Assembly (NCBI RefSeq): GCF_000739775.1
Contig: NZ_BBJH01000012.1
Coordinates: 1-64,000 of the forward strand
Direction of reading: 5' to 3'
Length of the DNA stretch: 64,000 nt
DNA from: Paraburkholderia heleia NBRC 101817
GTDB taxonomy: Bacteria > Pseudomonadota > Gammaproteobacteria > Burkholderiales > Burkholderiaceae
Part shown: piece by piece, positions 27,842 through 37,630 of the stretch
Position numbering within the stretch: position 1 is the first letter of the stretch
How the letters are laid out: every line of letters starts with the position of its first letter
Program-made: the position numbers and the translations under genes
The notes under the pieces: generated by a model
Databases searched by the model: none
What the model was told of the DNA's origin: nothing
Seen by the model: only the letters and a program-made list of their open reading frames with translations

Positions 27842-28219
27842 ATGACGACTCATGCCCGCCAACACCTGACAGCATGGCTTGGCGCCCTCGCCATGGGGCT
27901 CGTCGTGCTCGCGCCGGTCGTCAGCCAGCTCATCACCGCAGCTCGACGAGACAATCCTGCGCGCGGTGTGATCTGCTCTGTCGAGAAGCCAGCAGGGCAT
28001 TCCGGCCTGGCTCATCACGGCGCCGCCCTTGCCGCATGCGGATACTGCATCCTCCTCACGGACCATCCGCCGGCTCCGGCCGCCAGGATCGCCCTACGCC
28101 AACCGCCCGTGCACGAGGTTCACGCGATCGTAGCGGCGCCACCCGGACATCTCCCCCTCAGCTTCTATTCTCCAGCGCGTCCGCGAGGCCCACCGCCCGG
28201 GTTCGCGACAAACACCTGA
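27842..28219 (+). CDS. DUF2946 family protein (second copy)
   Basis: This 125-residue protein has a signal-like N-terminus (LTAWLGALAMGLVVLAPVVS) and the DUF2946 core GVICSVEKP...LAACGYCILL, where the usual HC is AC but the CxYC pair remains. It is more histidine-rich than the first copy (LAHHGAAL). The two copies are diverged, not a recent duplication. It starts 56 bases after SCO1 and 273 bases before the PCuAC start, suggesting a single copper-handling unit. Confidence 0.8.
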   Translation: MTTHARQHLTAWLGALAMGLVVLAPVVSQLITAARRDNPARGVICSVEKPAGHSGLAHHGAALAACGYCILLTDHPPAPAARIALRQPPVHEVHAIVAAPPGHLPLSFYSPARPRGPPPGFATNT

Positions 28220-28492
28220 GTGCCGCACGCGCGGCCTGGCCGTCCAGCCCACATCGCAGTTCCGGATTCATATTCCCGGTAACCGCCGATGCCCTGGCGT
28301 GCCTGCGAGCGCAAAACCGGCTTCGTGCCTCCGGAGCGCGAGCCGGCTCCGGTTCCGTGCGTGCTTTGCCATCCGGGCCATGTCATTCCGATGTACGGGG
28401 TCCGTGACCTGGTACCGCAAACCCTCTGGCGTCGCAATGAATAAATGGCAGCCAGACAACCTATTCCTCGACGTGAAACAGGAGATCCTCTC

Positions 28493-28939
28493 ATGCGCCG
28501 CAGTTTCTGCCGTATTGCCTTCGCCTTCCCCGTTTTCGCAGCGCCTTTTCCGGCCTTCGCTGCGCCCCCCTCCGCCGTGACGGTGTCCGGTTGCTGGATC
28601 CGCTCGATGCCTGGCGACACGCCTTCTGGTGGCTACTTCAGCCTCATGAACATAAGTGACAACCCCGTTGATCTCGTCGGTGTGAGCACGGCCGCGTTCG
28701 GTATGTCCATGCTGCACCAGACGCAGAGCAGTGGCAGCACCTCGAAGATGGTGATGCTGGAGAAGGCCACCGTGCCCGCCAACGGCACGCTTGCGTTCGC
28801 GCCGGGCGGCTATCACGTGATGTTCGAAAAGTCTGAGAAGCCGCTTGCGGTCGGCTCAACGATTCCCGTGACATTCAAGTTCAGCGACGGATCGACAGTT
28901 CAGGTACCGTGTGCAGTCAAAGACGCGGCGGGCAGGTAG
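28493..28939 (+). CDS. Periplasmic copper chaperone PCu(A)C
   Basis: This 148-residue protein of the PCuAC/DUF461 family delivers Cu(I) to SCO1 or directly to the CuA centre. A Sec signal peptide (to about residue 23, PAFA) precedes a cupredoxin-like domain. The copper ligands follow the H(M)X10MX21HXM pattern: MSMLHQT, KMVML and GGYHVMF are all present. An AGGAG site lies eight bases before the ATG. It completes the DUF2946-SCO1-DUF2946-PCuAC group, so the cluster most likely serves cytochrome oxidase assembly or copper detoxification. Confidence 0.92.
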   Translation: MRRSFCRIAFAFPVFAAPFPAFAAPPSAVTVSGCWIRSMPGDTPSGGYFSLMNISDNPVDLVGVSTAAFGMSMLHQTQSSGSTSKMVMLEKATVPANGTLAFAPGGYHVMFEKSEKPLAVGSTIPVTFKFSDGSTVQVPCAVKDAAGR

Positions 28940-29270
28940 TTCCCGGTTGCATATGAGCGGTTTCGCCACCTGAAGCGAGTCTCAGGCACAGCCGCGCGCC
29001 AGGCTTCGGCGCAGGCCGTCCATTTACGCAAATCACTGCGTATGCCGGCCTGAAATATTCAATCGCATGCATTGTTGTTCAGTTGACCGCCTGGCATGCG
29101 CCAGTGCCTGCCAGGCGTACCACGTGCGGGTTTTACGGGAATTCGCCCGACGCAGGAGAAAAACATGCGGGTTTGACTCTATGCATTTGCGCTGCTGCGT
29201 GCCGTTAGCGCAGTTACGCAATCAGGGGTATCCGGCCGAACCGGCGCCCCAACATACCGTGGATGACCCG
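28940..29270. other. Intergenic, probable MCP promoter region
   Basis: The frame of the downstream chemoreceptor stays open through part of this stretch but lacks homology. No other gene is supported. Confidence 0.4.
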
Positions 29271-30839
29271 ATGTTTTCACTCAGCTTTAGACAGAAGCTC
29301 TGGCTGCCACTCATTATCAGTCTGGTCGCCCTTTTGCTTGTTACGATCAGTTCTGCCTGGCTTTCCTATCGAACGCGGATGGAGGAGCGGCGCAATGACC
29401 TGATGAACGTCGCGCACGTCGGGCTGAGCATCGTGGAGCAATATGCCGGGCTTGCGCGGAGCGGCGCCCTCACCGAGGCCGAGGCACGCAAGGAGGCGCT
29501 TCAGCGGTTGCGCGGCGTGCGCTACGGTAGTGACGGCTACTTCCTGGTAATCGACTCGACGCCCCGTATGCTCATGCATCCGATCAAGCCTGGAATGGAC
29601 GGCAAGGACCTGTCAGATGTCATCGACGCTGACGGACGCCACCACTACCAGACGTTCGCGGTCGTCGCCAGATCGCCAGATGGCGGCTTCGTTGACTATG
29701 TCTTTCCGCACCCAGACGCGCAGGCCGCCAACGCCGTCGACAAGCTCGGCTACGTGATCCGCTACGCGCCCTGGGACTGGATCATCTCGACGGGCGCATA
29801 CGTTGACGATATCGAAGGAGCCTTCACCAGGTCTCTCTATCTGTCCGCCGGCCTGTTCGCTGTGCTCGCCGCGCTCCTTTCTCTGATCGTCACGTACACC
29901 AACCGCAGCATCGAACATGCGATCGGTGGCGATCCCCGGGTCGCCACGCACATGGCGGACGCCATCGCGTCCGGGGATCTCGCAACCCCTTTCACAACCG
30001 GCCAGGCGGATCAAGGAAGCCTGATGTTCGCAATTGGAAAGATGCGCAACGCGCTTGCGGGTACTGTCGGCCAGATCCGGACCGGCGCAGGCAACGTCGC
30101 CGCCGCCGCCGGTGAAATCGCCAATGGCAACATGGATCTCTCTGCCCGCACGGAAAGCCAGGCGGCGGCACTACAGCAGGCGGCTTCGAGCATGCAGGAG
30201 CTAACAGGAACGGTCCGCAACACGGCACAGAATGCCCAGGCAGCAAGCGATCTCGCTGACGCCGCCGCGCAGATCACCGAACGGGGGGGCGACATGGTCA
30301 TGCGCGCCATCACGACCATGCGCGAGATCCGCGACGAATCCCGGAAGATGGTCGACATCATCGGGATCATCGAAGGTATCGCATTCCAGACCAACATCCT
30401 CGCGCTCAATGCTGCCGTGGAAGCTGCGCGTGCCGGCGAAGAGGGGCGCGGCTTTGCGGTCGTGGCCACCGAGGTGCGTATGCTCGCGCAACGCAGCTCG
30501 AGCGCGGCGAAAGACATTCGGGACCTCATCGGCCGGTCTGTCGAGCGCGTCGGCGATGGTGCAGAGCTCGTTGAAGCGACGGGCGGCACAATCAGCGAAG
30601 CCCGCGAGGCGATCAACCGTGTAACCGGGATCGTTCAGGAGATTGCTGCAGCAGCAGCCGACCAGAGCAAGGGCCTGGAGCAGCTCAATGCGGCTGTCGC
30701 GCAGATGGACGACAAGACACAGCAAAACGCCGCCCTCGTCGAGGAATCGGCGGCCGCCGCCCAGACGCTCGACGAGCAGTCCCGGCTTCTTCAGGACGCT
30801 GTCTCCGTATTCAGAACATCGGTAGACACGCCCTCCTAA
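29271..30839 (+). CDS. Methyl-accepting chemotaxis protein with single Cache domain
   Basis: This chemoreceptor has 522 residues. An N-terminal helix ([20 protein letters not shown]) and a second helix near residue 190 bracket a periplasmic sCache_2 domain, recognised by [19 protein letters not shown] and [16 protein letters not shown] short HAMP-like stretch leads to the cytoplasmic signalling domain. Its hairpin tip carries the conserved block [20 protein letters not shown], which contacts CheA and CheW. No C-terminal CheR-docking pentapeptide is seen. sCache_2 receptors often sense small carboxylates, but the ligand is not predictable here. The ATG at 29271 begins the membrane helix region. 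No other chemotaxis gene is adjacent. Confidence 0.94.
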   Translation: MFSLSFRQKLWLPLIISLVALLLVTISSAWLSYRTRMEERRNDLMNVAHVGLSIVEQYAGLARSGALTEAEARKEALQRLRGVRYGSDGYFLVIDSTPRMLMHPIKPGMDGKDLSDVIDADGRHHYQTFAVVARSPDGGFVDYVFPHPDAQAANAVDKLGYVIRYAPWDWIISTGAYVDDIEGAFTRSLYLSAGLFAVLAALLSLIVTYTNRSIEHAIGGDPRVATHMADAIASGDLATPFTTGQADQGSLMFAIGKMRNALAGTVGQIRTGAGNVAAAAGEIANGNMDLSARTESQAAALQQAASSMQELTGTVRNTAQNAQAASDLADAAAQITERGGDMVMRAITTMREIRDESRKMVDIIGIIEGIAFQTNILALNAAVEAARAGEEGRGFAVVATEVRMLAQRSSSAAKDIRDLIGRSVERVGDGAELVEATGGTISEAREAINRVTGIVQEIAAAAADQSKGLEQLNAAVAQMDDKTQQNAALVEESAAAAQTLDEQSRLLQDAVSVFRTSVDTPS

Positions 30840-31268
30840 CAGGGCCTTGCGCCGGACGGTTGAAGGCGAACGCGCGAAAAAAGCCGTGGGAGCGCCCGCC
30901 GCTTCATGCGAAACCTCAATCCCGTTGCGCCATGCAGGCTGGCCTCCTGGAACATCCAGCCCGTTTCCCGTCCGTTTGTCCGAAAGCAGGACGGCCTAGC
31001 CACCTCGCGAAGAAGATTGCCGGATAGTCTCGCATCGGTGTATCAGGTTCCTGCTGCCAGAGGAGGCACGGAGGCGGCGATCTGGTGCCGGGCAGCGCTC
31101 CAGTGCGGGGATGTGTGATCCCGATAACCCGCCGCAGTTTCCAGCGGATACGCGCTCCTGAGAATATTATCTTACGTTTTGTAAGGAAATCTCCCGACTC
31201 AATTACCGACTGCATCATGTACGATTGAAAGGCGGCCAAGGAGACCCGAGGCCCGCGTGTGATTCGGT
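30840..31268. other. Gap holding a possible small RNA gene
   Basis: No protein gene is supported. A 5-bp hairpin CTTAC/GTAAG near 31171-31185 and an AT-rich stretch precede the strong terminator at 31269. The terminator is 430 bases past the MCP stop, which leaves room for an independent short transcript. Confidence 0.4.
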
Positions 31269-31298
31269 GACCGCAGGTTACCTGCGGTCCCTTTTTTT
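31269..31298 (+). terminator. Strong intrinsic terminator
   Basis: GACCGCAGG and CCTGCGGTC pair as a 9-bp GC-rich stem with a TTA loop, followed by CC and seven T residues. It acts on plus-strand transcripts and is not directly adjacent to any plus-strand stop codon. Confidence 0.85.
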
Positions 31299-31436
31299 GC
31301 TCACGCCGTTGAAATCACCCTACATTCCTTGTTCGGCGGACATCCTGACATCGCGATTTTGCTGCGTTGTACTGATGAAATGCGGTCTGCCTACAACACG
31401 CACGAAGGTAAGAACCTCGATCGAGTTTTCAAAGTC

Positions 31437-32639
31437 TCACTGCCGGCAATTACCGGAAAACCGAAAGGCCTCTCCCAGCATTCGCCGCGCGAGCCACGTA
31501 CCGATCCCTGGCACGTTCATCAGATTCACCGCGCGATCACGCAAAAATAGCCCGACCTCGCTGCGTGGAGTGAACGACCCGGCGAACCGGATAGCGGCAT
31601 CTTGCTGACGCAGCATGAAGGGCCGCAGACGATATTCGTAAGCCGGAAAAGCGCGTATGAAATCACCATCGGCCGCGTGCAGCTCTTCCGCCAGTACGTA
31701 GGCACCCAGCATCGCAAATGCGGCGCCCGCACCTGCGAGCAGTGAGGGACTATACGCGGCATCGCCGATCAGTGCGGTACGGACCTGTGTCCAGCCCGGC
31801 ATGCGAATCTGGCTGACCGTATCGAAGTAGACGTCAGGCGCTGTTTCAAGCCGCTCCAGGATTTCGGGAACTTCCCAGCCATCGCTTCCAAATTTTGAGA
31901 GGAGATAGGTTTTTTGCGATGCGGCGTCGTGAGTGACGATCTGGGGTTCGCCAGCCTCGGCAAAGACAAGCAAAAACGCGCTGCGACCTTCGCGCATCGC
32001 ATATCGACTGATTTGCCGCCCGGGTCTCGCGAAGCTCACATACGTTGATTCATCGCGGTGCGGATAAACGTCGGCAATGAACGACGCCGCGACGTAGCCG
32101 AGAGATCTTTGAAACGATGGCTCTTCTCCAAAGACCAGCTCGCGCACGCGCGAGTGCAGTCCATCCGCACCGATCAACAGATCGAAACTTCGACGCGCTC
32201 CAGTCGAAAATTCGACCTCAACGCCGCTCGTCTCCTGTTCCACTGTACGGATGGATGTTCCGAACAGCACTTCGACCCGATCGCTGATCGTTTCGTAGAT
32301 GGCTAACGCAAGATCACCACGTGGAATACTGAAAAACCGTCCATTCAGTGCCGCGCGCAGTACGGCTCCCCCCAAACCCGATAATTCGTGACCTCGCTCG
32401 TCGACAAACTTCAGCCGGTCGAAAAGATAGGAGCGCGCCAGTGCTGCATTTAGCAAGCCGTAACGTTCAATAATATCGTAGCCCGTTCCCCACACATCAA
32501 TCATGTAGCCGTCGTCGCGGAATACGGCCGCGCGTTCGACGATCGTGGGTTCAAAGCCGTATCGCACAAGCAGGTGTGCCAGCGAGGGGCCGGCGATGCC
32601 TGCGCCGGAGATCAGAATGCGGCGGTTCACTGGTGCCAC
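31437..32639 (-). CDS. FAD-dependent monooxygenase, PHBH/TetX-like
   Basis: This 400-residue group A flavoprotein monooxygenase would use NAD(P)H and O2 to hydroxylate an aromatic or polycyclic substrate. The N-terminal Rossmann motif GAGIAG is at about residues 12-17, the central DG motif is in LIGADGLHSRVRE and the FAD-binding GD motif is in ALIGDAAYSPS. The start is a GTG at 32639 preceded by GGAGG at good spacing. It is a single gene with no regulator beside it. TetX-like proteins can modify antibiotics, but the sequence alone does not show this. Confidence 0.88.
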   Translation of the reverse strand: MAPVNRRILISGAGIAGPSLAHLLVRYGFEPTIVERAAVFRDDGYMIDVWGTGYDIIERYGLLNAALARSYLFDRLKFVDERGHELSGLGGAVLRAALNGRFFSIPRGDLALAIYETISDRVEVLFGTSIRTVEQETSGVEVEFSTGARRSFDLLIGADGLHSRVRELVFGEEPSFQRSLGYVAASFIADVYPHRDESTYVSFARPGRQISRYAMREGRSAFLLVFAEAGEPQIVTHDAASQKTYLLSKFGSDGWEVPEILERLETAPDVYFDTVSQIRMPGWTQVRTALIGDAAYSPSLLAGAGAAFAMLGAYVLAEELHAADGDFIRAFPAYEYRLRPFMLRQQDAAIRFAGSFTPRSEVGLFLRDRAVNLMNVPGIGTWLARRMLGEAFRFSGNCRQ

Positions 32640-33428
32640 GCGTCTACCTCCTTCTATTCGTCGTGCGGCTCGTGCGAGATACCCGTTTCAACGAAATGAA
32701 GCCCGCACTCCTACCATAGTCCGTTGAACCGATAGATGCGGGAGTTGAGAGCGATACTTCACTTATGTTGTACAGCGCATCCCCACACCCGCGGGCATTT
32801 CCCAAGATCAGGATGGGTGTTTTGGGAAGTTCGGGCGCCGCACCGAAACCGCGGTCAGCGCACGCCTGGTCGCTCCCTGATCTCTTGAGCCAGAGAGCAA
32901 AGCCTCCTGCCGACTGGCACTGAAAGCCTATAAGCCTCAAATTCCCCGCAGGGACGTCGAGGGCAGCGTTGCGATCGCGACCAGCCTGCACCGGCCATCT
33001 GCCGATCACGTCGCGGAGCTATTGAGCAGCAAGATCGAGGCCTGCCCGCCTTACGATTCTCAGCCAAACCGGGGCCGCCCCGCGCTAGTCGCCGACAAGT
33101 GAAGACGATCGGGCCCAACTCGTCACCGTCGCGAATTGCGGACATGGAATCGCCACTTTATCCATCCCGTGCTGGCTGCGAACAGCAATCACTTGCAATA
33201 TGCAATCTGCAGCTACAGCACTTTCTGCGGAGCGGGAATTTTGGGTCGACATTGTTTCCAGTGCGCCCAGCCGCTGACAATGGAAACAAAGAGCCTCCTG
33301 GCGCGTATCACGCCGGTGTGCTGCTCTTCACTTTGGGCATTTTCACTGCAGGTCTAGCGGGTCAACGGCACACACGAACTATTGAATGCGCCGTATCAAC
33401 GGCCAGGAAGATTAAAGAAAGCGCTGCG
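32640..33428. other. Intergenic between the monooxygenase and cysC
   Basis: This is a divergent promoter region plus sequence in which no gene is recognised. Frames on both strands are about 100 codons, overlap each other and lack ribosome sites. The cysC frame stays open upstream to about 33099 without homology. Confidence 0.4.
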
Positions 33429-34004
33429 ATGGCCGTCAAATGGGATATTGAAGTGGAGAAAGCAGAAGTGGATGTAGTCACGCGCAAAGCAGCCGTCGTC
33501 TGGCTCACCGGCATGTCGGGTGCTGGAAAATCGACCATTGCGCACGCCCTGGTCGAGCGAATGCAAACGGATGGAATTCCCTCAACCATGCTGGATGGGG
33601 ATGTGCTGCGCACAGGATTGAACGCGGACCTTGGTTTCAGCGAGGCAGAGCGCAGCGAAAATCTGCGGCGCGTCGCCCACGTCGCGGCGCTGTTCTGCGA
33701 CGAAGGCTACGTCGTAGTGACCGCTACCATCTCACCGAACCCCGAGCATCGCGAGAACGCAAGAAAAATCATCGGAGATGAAGCTTTCATCGAGGTCTTT
33801 GTGGATACGCCCCTCGAAGTCTGCGAAAGCCGCGATCCGAAGGGGCTCTACAGGCGTGCTCGTCGCGGAGAGATCAAGCAATTCACGGGGCTCGGCGCAC
33901 CCTACCACCGGCCGCTGAACCCGCATATTGTGCTGCGCACCGATGGTGCCAGCGTGGAACGGAATGTCCGGGAAGTCATCGACTATCTGAATTTACACTG
34001 TTAA
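33429..34004 (+). CDS. cysC: Adenylylsulfate kinase
   Basis: APS kinase phosphorylates adenylyl sulfate to PAPS using ATP, in sulfate activation. The 191-residue protein has the P-loop GMSGAGKST near residues 28-36, the motif DGDVLRTGLNADLGFS and the APS-binding segment ISPNPEHRENAR. FVDTPLEVCESRDPKGLY is also diagnostic. The start at 33429 gives the normal length. No cysD, cysN or cysH lies beside it; a lone cysC points to sulfation of a metabolite or polysaccharide, or to a spare copy. That role is inference. Confidence 0.93.
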   Translation: MAVKWDIEVEKAEVDVVTRKAAVVWLTGMSGAGKSTIAHALVERMQTDGIPSTMLDGDVLRTGLNADLGFSEAERSENLRRVAHVAALFCDEGYVVVTATISPNPEHRENARKIIGDEAFIEVFVDTPLEVCESRDPKGLYRRARRGEIKQFTGLGAPYHRPLNPHIVLRTDGASVERNVREVIDYLNLHC

Positions 34005-35305
34005 ATGTGCTGCCAGGAGTCAGTGGTGCCAGAGCATGTTCTGGATCGCTTCGCCGCTCGTTTGTATGTTTTGAATTGCGCACGCGACAACGTTTGTGTT
34101 CGCTGCGTCTCGCCTCACCGCACCTGTGAGCAGGCCGGGTCACCCAACGCATGACAGCGTGCGCAGCAACCACCGCCAACCACAGCCGGTAGCTGCCCCG
34201 AAGCATCGTACGCGCACTGCGCCGGTCGCGACCAGTGACGCCCCCTTTTGATTTCCGTGAAACCACGGTGATTGGGCGGACCGATGGTGAGTTCCCTCCG
34301 CGATCCTTCGCCTCGTCGCATTGGGGGGGTGAAGGCAATCGTCACCGGGCCGCGAACAAGCAATGCGCGCAAAGGTATTTCCCGTCGGCGAGCTGCGCCT
34401 GACGACGGTGCCGGGCGTCGAGAGACCTGCTCGCACGAGTTCAGCAATTCGTACATTCGTATTCCTTATTTTTTACTTCCGGCTTGGGCCGAAATTCCCT
34501 GACCGTCGCGTGATTTTCCGAAAGCTCGTGGATCCAGCTCGATCCCCGATCTCCCAAACGCCATTCCCGCACGTCTTACGGTCACGTCCTGTTCGCCATG
34601 GCAGCAATCAAGGCGAATCGCAACGTCGACTCCACAGGACGATTGCAGGTGCCGCGACCCCATCATTTGGTCTCGCTGATGTTAAATATGGCGAGCATGG
34701 CGTCGCGATCGTGTCCCGGCGCATTACAGCAGGCGATATGGCGCCCCGGTTTGAGTACAAGGCATGTCGTGACGCTCTCCCGAGGGTCAAGGTCTTCGAC
34801 GCCCTGCAATCACTGACAAACGCCTGGATGTTTCCGCGGAGCCCGATCAACTTGGGCTCCCTCGTCGATCATACGTTTGCCGGGAACGGCATATTTTCGC
34901 CTTGCCGTGCTACCTTGAAGAGGCGACTGTTTGCCCGTTTCGGCCTATGGTTCACCGTGTCGCCTGAAGGAACGCCCACCGGTACTGCTTGCCAGATGAT
35001 GCAGCGCCACTCGGTTAGAGTTGGCGACTGGACGCCAGGTGCGAGATCGCCCCGCGGAGGCGAACGCCCCTCTAACTGATGCCAACGACAGTCAACCAGC
35101 CAAATAGACAACCATCACGCTGACCTTTGCTACCGATGCCTGCGTCGTTGACGCCTCCATGAGTAGCAACCGCGATCTTATGCGTATGCTCTGAAAGCAG
35201 CTCGGCGCGTGTACGGCGGCGATTCGCCCTACGACGCCATGCGGCCGGTAAGATCGAGGCAGCCGCAGCGAAAATCGCTGCGTTCCCTTGACCGGAGCAT
35301 TCCGG
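34005..35305. other. Long region without a supported gene
   Basis: About 1.3 kb. A 238-codon plus-strand frame (34363-35079) runs through it but begins in poor context, is overlapped by several minus-strand frames and shows no domain. It may be decayed DNA. The promoter for the antiporter at 35306 should be at the right end. Confidence 0.4.
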
Positions 35306-36487
35306 ATGGACTTTAACGTCAGCCTCTTCGAAGTGCTGTTGCTCGTTTCGGCTTTGGTGGCGATGCTTGTGCGGCGGTTGCACATGCCGTACAGCGTTGG
35401 ACTGGCTGTTGCGGGAATTGCCCTTTCTTTCCTGGCATCGTCCAGATTTCCGGCCCTCCCTCTCAACGAGGACTTCATCTACAACGTACTGCTGCCGCCT
35501 CTCATTTTCGAAGCGGCGTTTCACATGCCGTGGGGTGAAATTCGGAAAGACTTCGCCGTGGTGCAGACGTTAGCTATCGTCGGAGTTCTCGTGTCGGCCG
35601 GCGTGACGGCAATGGCTATGCATTACCTCTTGCACTGGGAATGGATTTCCGGTCTGCTTTTCGGTATGTTGATCGCCGCCACGGATCCAGTCTCTGTCCT
35701 TGCAACATTCAGGGAAGCCGGCGTGGCGGGCCGATTCCGACATTTGATGGAGGCGGAAAGTCTCTTCAATGACGGGACGGCAGCAGCGGGCTTTCGGGTT
35801 GTTCTGGCATTTGTCGGAGGCACGCACGTTCATCCGCTCGACGCGCTGAGGATCTCCGGTGTCGTGCTTTTCGGCTCGGTCTTTTGTGGCTGGCTAGTCG
35901 GCAACGTCGTGCTCTCGCTGCTACGTCGCACCGACGATCACCTGGTCGAGATTGCATTCGCGATGATCGCGGCCTATGGTTCGTTTCTCCTTGCCGAGAA
36001 CCTTCACCTGTCAGGTGTGCTCGCGACACTGGTTGCGGGGCTCGTGATGGGGACGCGCAACGCGGTCAACCCGATGACGAAGAGGGGCCGGGAGGCCGTC
36101 GAGAACGTGCTGGAATATGCGGTATTTGCGGCGAACTCGTTCATCTTCCTCTTTATCGGCATTCAGCAGGCTCAGCGGGAATACGAAATGGTATGGGCAT
36201 CGATCGGCATCGCGGTGGTAGTCGTGATGCTGGCCCGCGCCGTAGCTGTATACCCGTGTTGCGTGCTTTTTTCACGGTCGTCCCTGCGGATCGACGTGCG
36301 GCACCAACATATCCTGTTCTGGGGCGGAATGCGCGGCGCTCTGGCTTTGGCCCTCGCGATGGGATTACCGCCCGAAGTGCCGCGACGTGAGGAAATCGTC
36401 ACGGTATCCTTTGCTGTGGTCGCCTTTTCCATTTTTGTTCAGGGTACGACGATGACAACATTGCTGCGCAGACTGCGAATCGTATAA
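35306..36487 (+). CDS. CPA1-family Na+(K+)/H+ antiporter
   Basis: This 393-residue inner-membrane cation/proton antiporter has about eleven or twelve helices. The ion-binding region ATDPVSVLATFRE and the downstream EAESLFNDGTA motif are diagnostic of CPA1/NhaP-type exchangers, and WGGMRGALALALA is the conserved Arg-containing helix. The ATG at 35306 is preceded by GGAG; a TTG further upstream is less likely. It is short for the family because it has no C-terminal cytosolic domain. The next gene, convergent, encodes a universal stress protein. Confidence 0.92.
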   Translation: MDFNVSLFEVLLLVSALVAMLVRRLHMPYSVGLAVAGIALSFLASSRFPALPLNEDFIYNVLLPPLIFEAAFHMPWGEIRKDFAVVQTLAIVGVLVSAGVTAMAMHYLLHWEWISGLLFGMLIAATDPVSVLATFREAGVAGRFRHLMEAESLFNDGTAAAGFRVVLAFVGGTHVHPLDALRISGVVLFGSVFCGWLVGNVVLSLLRRTDDHLVEIAFAMIAAYGSFLLAENLHLSGVLATLVAGLVMGTRNAVNPMTKRGREAVENVLEYAVFAANSFIFLFIGIQQAQREYEMVWASIGIAVVVVMLARAVAVYPCCVLFSRSSLRIDVRHQHILFWGGMRGALALALAMGLPPEVPRREEIVTVSFAVVAFSIFVQGTTMTTLLRRLRIV

Positions 36488-36511
36488 CGCTTCAGGAGCG
36501 AGTTGCAGATG

Positions 36512-36928
36512 TCAGTGAAGCATCGTGACGGGCGTTGAAGTCAGGCGCCATAATCTGGCGAGGATGGTCCATCTGTGGAAAAAGCCGAGGTGGCTTGCGT
36601 CAAGGAGCACAATATCGGCATGATCCTTTGCTGCGTACTGTGCGATTATCCGCTCTGCCGGCCCGAACGCGCGTTTCCATGTGTACGGGACACCAGCATC
36701 ATCGAGAATTGCTCGTGTCTGCATGAGCGCATCGAGTGCGGCCCGCTTCGCTTGTCTGTGCAGCGTGGCCGGTGAATGAAACGCCACGGCACGACTTAGC
36801 GCCACGTCATTGAGCACTTCGATGATCTCAACCTCAGATACGCATCGCTCGGCAAACAGGAACGCTCCGTGACGCGCCGCTTCGGTCGCCCCTTTTGCTC
36901 CGATCACAGGAATAAGCAGTTTCAGCAC
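36512..36928 (-). CDS. Universal stress protein (UspA) family
   Basis: This 138-residue cytoplasmic protein of the Usp fold begins VLKLLIPVIGAKGATEAARHG, typical of the first strand and helix. The start is a GTG at 36928 with a GGAGG site seven bases upstream, which fits better than the longer ATG options at 36958 or 37123. The C-terminal strand (ADIVLLDASHLGFF...TSTPVTMLH) aligns with the family, but the usual glycine-rich G-2x-G-9x-G-S/T ATP-binding loop is not conserved, so it may not bind ATP. It ends 25 bases from the convergent antiporter gene. Confidence 0.8.
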   Translation of the reverse strand: MLKLLIPVIGAKGATEAARHGAFLFAERCVSEVEIIEVLNDVALSRAVAFHSPATLHRQAKRAALDALMQTRAILDDAGVPYTWKRAFGPAERIIAQYAAKDHADIVLLDASHLGFFHRWTILARLWRLTSTPVTMLH

Positions 36929-37630
36929 TGCCAACCTCCAGCCCACACCTTTTGTCATCTCATCAGTTTGATTGAAGCACAGACAACGCCAGGATGAACG
37001 TAAAAGTGCAGGGAAGCCGCGTAAATATCTCATCAACGTCGAAATGCCCCAGAGCCGGGAGCGAAGCCTTTGCCGCTTCTCGCAACTTCGTGGGAAATCG
37101 TAGGCCATGGCGACCATCCTCACCTGCCGCCGTCACGGAAATATCCAAAGTCGGTCTTACGATGCGCGTGGGTCGCCTGACGTGTCACTCAAGTTTCAGC
37201 CGGCCGCCACCCATTGAGATCCACAGATCGTTTGCTTATTCCGCATGCGCCGGTCCCATGACCGCAGCGGCTGGTGACGACTTAGAATTCCTAGCCCTTG
37301 AAATTGGACGATGCATCTGGCACCAGATAGCCTGTCCGAAGGCCGCTTACGGGATGTCAGTGGAAAGGCGCACTGGTGGCTAGCGCGCCCTTCCAGAGCA
37401 CAGCAATCACGGCCCGTGGCATTTTCACTTCGCTCGCCTGGGTCGCGTGCAGAAGGAATTGTCACGAGGGTTGCTGCACCCATGACCATGAATGGCAGAA
37501 ATAAGGGGCATAATGATGCGCCGCAAAATGGTACCGGAAAGCATTTTTGGGTTAGTCTCCTACGGCATCCATGCGGAACACCTGATCCTGCATACAAAGA
37601 CCGCGGGTCGATCTGTGGAGACCACCACAC
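36929..37630. other. Intergenic, no gene seen
   Basis: Divergent gap between the stress-protein gene and the diguanylate cyclase. Short overlapping frames only. It should contain both promoters. Confidence 0.4.

Noticed and set aside
34363-35079. A 238-codon plus-strand frame
   Set aside because: No domain, signal or ribosome site; overlapped by several minus-strand frames; composition is not protein-like.
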